Assembly: GCF_012584455.1 (NCBI RefSeq)
Contig: NZ_JABAEB010000008.1
Coordinates: 199,627 to 263,626, forward strand
Source of the DNA: Shewanella oncorhynchi
GTDB lineage: Bacteria > Pseudomonadota > Gammaproteobacteria > Enterobacterales > Shewanellaceae
Length of the DNA: 64,000 nt
Direction of reading: 5' to 3'
The notes beneath the pieces were generated by a model, which ran no database searches, was not told the DNA's origin, and saw nothing but the letters and a program-made list of their open reading frames with translations. A program made the position numbers and the translations under genes. Positions within the stretch are counted from its first letter, which is position 1; each line of letters starts with the position of its first letter. This document shows positions 59,105-64,000 of this stretch, in pieces.

Positions 59105-61774
59105 ATGTCAGTAACCATGGCAGACAATATGACAGATATGTATGCGTCATTAAGATCGAACGTGAGTATGTTAGGCCAAATCCTTGGCGATACTATGCGT
59201 ACCCATCTTGGGGACTCTTTTCTTGAGAAGGTTGAACAGATCCGTAAGCTTGCCAAAGACTCACGCCGAGGCGACCAAGCCGCCAGAGAGCAAATGCTCG
59301 AGTTACTGACAGCTTTGCCAGACGAAGAATTAGTCCCTTTTGCAAAAGCTTTTAACCAATTTCTTAACTTAGCTAACTTATCTGAGCAATTTCATACTAT
59401 CAGTCGTAATTGCGACGAACTTGTCTGCGTGCCAGACCCAGTGGAACAACTCCTAGGACGCATGCTCAATGGTCGTGTCGACCAAGCTAAAATGCTCGAC
59501 TGTCTAAAAACACTGGATATCGATCTGGTGCTAACAGCGCACCCCACTGAAATTTCCCGTCGCACCCTGATCCAAAAATACGCCGCCATTGTCGACTGCT
59601 TAACAGAGCAAGAAAACGACCAACTGTCGGATAGAGAACGTCAACAGATCAATCTGCGCCTGCGTCAATTAATCGCGCAAATATGGCACACCAATGAGAT
59701 CCGCCGCGAGCGCCCCACCCCAGTGGATGAAGCCCGCTGGGGATTATCCACCATTGAAGAGTCACTCTGGCATGCGGTGCCTGACTTCTTAAGACAACTT
59801 AACGATCGGGTGCAGCAACGCACAGGGCAGCAATTACCGATTGATATAGCGCCAGTGCGCTTTTCAAGCTGGATGGGCGGCGATCGCGATGGCAACCCGT
59901 TTGTTACCGCAAAAGTCACCCAAGAGGTGCTCGACCGTAACCGCCATGCTGCCGCCAGATTATTCTTAAAAGATATCGTGCTGCTGGTCGGCGAACTGTC
60001 GATGGAAGAAGCCAATGATGAGTTAAAGGCTTATACCAATAACAGCTGCGAACCTTACCGCCACGTGTTGCGCTCCATTCGTCAAAGACTGCGCGATACC
60101 ATAGATTATTTAAATGCGCGCATCGAAGGCAACAATCCTGAAGTCGATAAGTCGAGCCTGATTTGGCAAGAAAGCGATCTCAAAGCGCCGTTAGAAATGC
60201 TTTATAAGAGTTTGACCGACTGCGGTATGCGCTTAATCGCCAACGGTTTATTGCTTGATATTCTCCGTCGCCTCGCCTGTTTTGGCATTCACATGCTCAG
60301 ACTCGACATTCGCCAAGACGCCAGCCGTCACAGCGATGTGCTCGCCGAATTAACTCGCTATCTCGGCATGGGTGATTTCAACCATTGGGATGAAACCGAG
60401 AAACAAGCTTTCCTATTACGCGAACTCAGCAACCGTCGTCCACTGATCCCAGGTAACTGGCAACCCTCAGCCGATGTGGCCGAAGTGCTTAATACCTGTC
60501 GTTTGATTGCTAAACATCCGGCTAAAGCACTTGGATCCTATGTGATTTCGATGGCGGGTAAGCCATCGGATGTCTTAACGGTTTTACTCTTGCTCAAAGA
60601 AACGGGCTGTTCGCACCCAATGCGCGTGGTACCGCTATTTGAAACCTTAAGCGACTTAAACAACGCCGCGGCCTGTATTACCGATTTGCTCGATATCGAC
60701 TGGTATCGTGGCTATACCAAAGGCATGCAAGAGGTCATGATTGGTTACTCTGACTCTGCCAAAGATGCCGGAGTCATGGCGGCGGCTTGGGCTCAGTATC
60801 ACGCTCAAGAGCAGTTAGTGGCCGTCTGTAAACAAGCGGGCGTCAAGCTCACACTATTCCATGGCCGTGGCGGCAGCATTGGTCGCGGGGGCGGTCCAGC
60901 ACACAAAGCGATTCTATCCCAACCTCCTGGGTCGGTAGATGGCCGTATTCGTGTCACTGAGCAGGGCGAAATGATCCGCTTCAAGTTTGGCTTGCCAAAA
61001 CTCGCGGTTCAAAGCTTAGCCTTGTATACCTCTGCCGTATTGGAAGCAACCCTACTACCACCGCCAGAGCCTAAACAAGAATGGCGCAATTGCATGCAAC
61101 GTATCGCTGAAGAATCAGTGGGTGCATACCGTGGCATAGTGCGTGATGAACCTGATTTTGTGGCTTATTTCCGCGCGGCAACGCCAGAAGTGGAATTAGG
61201 AAAACTGCCACTCGGCAGCCGCCCAGCTAAACGTCGTGTCGATGGCGGGATTGAAAGCCTACGGGCAATTCCGTGGATTTTTGCTTGGTCGCAAAACCGC
61301 TTGATGTTACCTGCATGGCTTGGCGCCGGTGAAGCACTTCAAGCCGCCTGTGAACGCGGTGAAATGGGCTTACTGCAAGAGATGGAACGGGAATGGCCTT
61401 TCTTCAGCACTCGCATTTCAATGCTGGAAATGGTCTACGCCAAGGCGGAACCTAATTTAGCACGCTACTACGAAACCTGTTTAGTACCGAAAGACTTGCA
61501 TCACTTAGGCGAAACCTTGCGCCAACGCTTGGATCTGGGTATTAAAGTCGTGCTTGAACTGACAAAATCAGATAGTTTAATGGCGCATACACCGTGGAAT
61601 CGCGAATCAGTTAAACTGCGAAATCCGTATATCGATCCATTAAACTTCTTACAAACCGAGCTATTAGCGCGGACACGTAAGGAAACAACCGAAACTCCTG
61701 CGTCTGAACATGTACAGTTAGCGCTAATGCTGACCATTGCAGGTGTGGCAGCGGGTATGAGAAACACTGGTTAA
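59105..61774 (+). CDS. ppc: Phosphoenolpyruvate carboxylase
   Basis: This 889-residue enzyme fixes bicarbonate on PEP to make oxaloacetate. The ATG at 59105 has GGAG close upstream; an upstream in-frame GTG at 59021 would add 28 unconserved residues. The catalytic His region is [13 protein letters not shown], the flexible loop is [14 protein letters not shown], and [10 protein letters not shown] is also present. The C terminus ends in NTG as usual. It is divergent from argC, and the following lipoprotein gene overlaps its stop by one base. Confidence 0.96.
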   Translation: MSVTMADNMTDMYASLRSNVSMLGQILGDTMRTHLGDSFLEKVEQIRKLAKDSRRGDQAAREQMLELLTALPDEELVPFAKAFNQFLNLANLSEQFHTISRNCDELVCVPDPVEQLLGRMLNGRVDQAKMLDCLKTLDIDLVLTAHPTEISRRTLIQKYAAIVDCLTEQENDQLSDRERQQINLRLRQLIAQIWHTNEIRRERPTPVDEARWGLSTIEESLWHAVPDFLRQLNDRVQQRTGQQLPIDIAPVRFSSWMGGDRDGNPFVTAKVTQEVLDRNRHAAARLFLKDIVLLVGELSMEEANDELKAYTNNSCEPYRHVLRSIRQRLRDTIDYLNARIEGNNPEVDKSSLIWQESDLKAPLEMLYKSLTDCGMRLIANGLLLDILRRLACFGIHMLRLDIRQDASRHSDVLAELTRYLGMGDFNHWDETEKQAFLLRELSNRRPLIPGNWQPSADVAEVLNTCRLIAKHPAKALGSYVISMAGKPSDVLTVLLLLKETGCSHPMRVVPLFETLSDLNNAAACITDLLDIDWYRGYTKGMQEVMIGYSDSAKDAGVMAAAWAQYHAQEQLVAVCKQAGVKLTLFHGRGGSIGRGGGPAHKAILSQPPGSVDGRIRVTEQGEMIRFKFGLPKLAVQSLALYTSAVLEATLLPPPEPKQEWRNCMQRIAEESVGAYRGIVRDEPDFVAYFRAATPEVELGKLPLGSRPAKRRVDGGIESLRAIPWIFAWSQNRLMLPAWLGAGEALQAACERGEMGLLQEMEREWPFFSTRISMLEMVYAKAEPNLARYYETCLVPKDLHHLGETLRQRLDLGIKVVLELTKSDSLMAHTPWNRESVKLRNPYIDPLNFLQTELLARTRKETTETPASEHVQLALMLTIAGVAAGMRNTG

Positions 61775-62319
61775 TGAAAAAACTTTCCCGCACGATTTGC
61801 TTGGGACTGACTGTACTGCTTGGCGGCTGCGTCTCGCAGTACAGTATCAGCGAGCACGAAATGGAGCAGTACCTCAGTAAAGAGATCCATTTTGAGATTA
61901 AACAAGGCAATCAATTAGTTGGCGCAGAAGTGCGCATTAACGACATCAGTGTCAAGCTAGGTGTAAAACCTGACACTATGAGTGTAAGTGCCGCAACTCA
62001 AGTATCAATTAAGAATCCGATCTTTCCATTGAGTGCCAAACTCACTACGACTTTCGAAGCTAAGCCTTGGTATGACAGCGCAACGCACAGTGTCTATCTG
62101 CGTCAGCTCGAATTAGTCAAAGTGGAATCAACGCCCAAGGATATTGAAAAAGCGATTAGCAGTGCCACACCTCAGGTGATGAGTTATCTAAGGCAATTCT
62201 TAGAAAGCCAGCCAGTCTATGTGCTGGATACCAAGGACAGTAACCAAGCATTAATGGCAAAAATGACCGAAAGCATTCAAGTTGCCCCAGGCAAATTAGT
62301 GCTTAAGTTCACTAAATAA
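61774..62319 (+). CDS. YceB-like DUF1439 lipoprotein
   Basis: This 181-residue lipoprotein has a lipobox LGGC with Cys19. The mature part is of the DUF1439/YceB type (YSISEHEMEQYL...), a beta-rich fold related to lipid-binding SYLF-like or BPI-like proteins. The function is unknown. It is translationally coupled to ppc by the TAATG overlap, though nothing links the roles. Confidence 0.85.
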   Translation: MKKLSRTICLGLTVLLGGCVSQYSISEHEMEQYLSKEIHFEIKQGNQLVGAEVRINDISVKLGVKPDTMSVSAATQVSIKNPIFPLSAKLTTTFEAKPWYDSATHSVYLRQLELVKVESTPKDIEKAISSATPQVMSYLRQFLESQPVYVLDTKDSNQALMAKMTESIQVAPGKLVLKFTK

Positions 62320-62348
62320 TCTGCCATTTTTGTATCTCTGTAGAAGTT

Positions 62349-62373
62349 AAAATGCTCCCTCGGGAGCATTTTT
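62349..62373. terminator. Terminator between lipoprotein gene and cinA
   Basis: AAAATGCTCCC pairs with GGGAGCATTTT around a very short loop, with T and A runs at the ends. It serves both convergent genes. Confidence 0.88.
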
Positions 62374-62410
62374 GTTGGCGGGCATAAACGGATATATACC
62401 CGTATAAGAG

Positions 62411-63685
62411 TTACTTACTGAATCGCCCAATAGACTGATAATCGACGATCACAGCTTCAGCTAAAAGCTCACGTCTTAGCATATCGTAAGCCACAGCAGC
62501 ACTTAAACTGCGTACCAGATCCCGTGAACGTCTCGGTAGTTTAATCATCTGACTATAAACACCGCCGCGAGTTGCTAAAGCGATCGCCACAGTTCCCACA
62601 GGTTTCTCATCTGTGCCACCATCGGGCCCCGCAATTCCACTGGTTGCCAGCGCATAATCACTGTCTAAAATTTGCCTTGCCCCCTTAGCCATTTCTTCCA
62701 CAGTTGCAATGGAGACTGCACCATGATCATCTAAGGTTGAAGGATTAACACCTAACACACGCACTTTAGATTCATTACTGTAAGTCACTAATCCGTGCTG
62801 TAAGTAAGATGAACTGCCTGGGAAATCAACTAACTGGCTAGTGATCATGCCGCCAGTGCAAGACTCGGCAACGCTTAAGGTCAAGCCTGAGTTAAGTAGC
62901 TTATAATGAATTTCTTCGGCAAGAGTGGCTTTATCTTCCGCGACAACCGCAGTACCCAGCACCATTTTGATGTGCCCAGCGACGCGAGGTAATACTGCAA
63001 TCGCTTTATCGCCACGGGCGAAAATCTTAATCTCAATATGCGGCATAGAAGAGCGGTAACCAATAGTAATGTCTTCTGGCAGCTCTAGCGGTTCTAACTT
63101 ATCTGCCAAAGCGGACTCACCTTGACCTATGGTCAATAGTTTCTTTAATGCGACCTTAGCATCAAGGTTAAACTCTTCGCGAATAAAGGGCACAAACTGC
63201 TCTGTAACCATGTGCTTCAGCTCAAAAGGCACACCAGGCGTAAAGAATAACCAAGCGCGGTTAAGCTTAACTCTAAAACCACAAGCGGTTCCCACTGGGT
63301 TATCAACCATCACAGCTGAGGCTGGTAGCATAGCTTGCTTGAGATTACTTAAAGGCATTTCACGGTTATTACGGGTAAACCACTCCTCTAAACGCTCACG
63401 CCACTCCGCATTCTCAACCAATGGTTCGCCCTTTGCCTTAGCCATCGCTAAAGCAGACATATCATCACTCGTCGGCCCGAGACCACCATTAACGAGAATC
63501 ACATCGGCATGTAGGCTACGTTCTTGGAAAACCGCAATCAGATCCTCAAGACGATCGCCGACGGTCACTCGACGCTGGATCTCGACACCATGCTCCATCA
63601 TAGTACTGGCAAACCAAGCGGCGTTGGTATCAACAATCTGTCCCGCCAACACTTCTTCCCCAGTGCAAATCATCTCTAACTTCAT
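62411..63685 (-). CDS. cinA: CinA-family nicotinamide-nucleotide amidase
   Basis: This 424-residue protein has an N-terminal molybdopterin-binding-like domain (about 1-170, with GGLGPTSDD) and a C-terminal CinA/PncC domain (about 265-410, [28 protein letters not shown] and [11 protein letters not shown]). The C-terminal domain deamidates nicotinamide mononucleotide, and the N-terminal domain in related proteins has ADP-ribose pyrophosphatase activity. The ATG has AAGGA upstream. It is transcribed alone on the minus strand. Confidence 0.93.
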   Translation of the reverse strand: MKLEMICTGEEVLAGQIVDTNAAWFASTMMEHGVEIQRRVTVGDRLEDLIAVFQERSLHADVILVNGGLGPTSDDMSALAMAKAKGEPLVENAEWRERLEEWFTRNNREMPLSNLKQAMLPASAVMVDNPVGTACGFRVKLNRAWLFFTPGVPFELKHMVTEQFVPFIREEFNLDAKVALKKLLTIGQGESALADKLEPLELPEDITIGYRSSMPHIEIKIFARGDKAIAVLPRVAGHIKMVLGTAVVAEDKATLAEEIHYKLLNSGLTLSVAESCTGGMITSQLVDFPGSSSYLQHGLVTYSNESKVRVLGVNPSTLDDHGAVSIATVEEMAKGARQILDSDYALATSGIAGPDGGTDEKPVGTVAIALATRGGVYSQMIKLPRRSRDLVRSLSAAVAYDMLRRELLAEAVIVDYQSIGRFSK

Positions 63686-64000
63686 CTCAGATCCTTATCT
63701 ACCCCAATAAATTAAAACATAAGGTAAGTAACCGCTTAACTAATAGCAATAGCTAGGCTCGATCGAGAACTAAGATCGCTGTAGCAAAATCGGAGCATTG
63801 ACAAAATAACCGTACAAATAACCAACAACCATTACTTATTATTGATGTCATGAAGAGTGAAAGAGAGTGTTAGGGAGAGAAAAATAGGAGGGAAACTGAC
63901 TAATTAAATAGACACTAGGCTGTATTTAACAAATTGCGGACGCAAAAAAGCCAGCTTATTCAGCTGGCTTCGTTACATCTCAATGAGATAATTAGGCGCT
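63686..64000. other. Intergenic region at right edge
   Basis: No gene is supported in the last 315 bases. The left part should hold the cinA promoter, and the right part contains a terminator for a minus-strand gene outside the window. Confidence 0.55.
63948..63970 (-). terminator. Terminator of a gene beyond the right edge
   Basis: AAGCCAGCT pairs with AGCTGGCTT around a TATTC loop. The T run follows only on the minus strand, so it ends a minus-strand transcript entering from the right. Confidence 0.82.

Overview
The window looks like chromosomal DNA of a Shewanella species (Gammaproteobacteria, Alteromonadales). This rests on the encoded proteins and gene order: pilMNOPQ-aroKB-damX-dam, rpe-gph-trpS, rsmI/lpoA-yraN-diaA-dolP with rnpB beside them, mrcA, argCBFGH divergent from ppc, and speF-potE near ygiQ. 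As far as I recall, this order resembles the Shewanella oneidensis chromosome. I could not run a search, so the species is not assigned.

Layout. 1-826 holds the 5' part of a membrane PAS signalling protein that runs off the left edge. 1414-6579 is a visibly AT-rich three-gene operon on the minus strand: a degenerate EAL-HDOD protein, a soluble hybrid histidine kinase with receiver and Hpt domains, and an unusual double-receiver protein. 7163-12229 is a mixed accessory segment with a secreted protein, an acyltransferase-3 protein paired with an exported HExxH protein, a DUF1232 protein, an AraC regulator and a PEBP-family protein. 12712-17985 is the polyamine locus speFL-speF-potE followed by a porin gene. 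The 34-codon ornithine-sensing leader peptide speFL is clearly visible and is the most informative small gene in the window. 18360-21401 is a gluconate cassette (gntK, gntT-type permease, LacI-type gntR) with tandem GntR-type operators, bounded on both sides by related direct-repeat hairpins.

21623-30660 carries ygiQ, a MAPEG protein, a ThrE-type exporter, an Omp85-like outer-membrane protein, a DJ-1/PfpI protein, a TetR regulator and a yqjD-yqjE-yqjK-like envelope trio. 31035-31385 is RNase P RNA on the minus strand. From 31451 to the right end the content is mostly housekeeping: rsmI, lpoA-yraN-diaA-dolP, an EamA transporter beside a LysR regulator, trpS-gph-rpe, two small plus-strand genes placed between rpe and dam, dam-damX-aroB-aroK-pilQPONM, mrcA, the arginine cluster argH-argG-argF-argB-argC, ppc with a lipoprotein gene, and a cinA-family gene.

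Links between genes. SpeF makes putrescine from ornithine, PotE exchanges the two, SpeFL should couple their expression to ornithine, and the arg cluster in the same window consumes and produces ornithine-pathway intermediates. LpoA is the known activator of the mrcA product PBP1a, and both are present. Dam and DamX, the pil assembly proteins and the shikimate genes form the conserved gammaproteobacterial block. No tRNA, complete insertion sequence, prophage or CRISPR array was seen.
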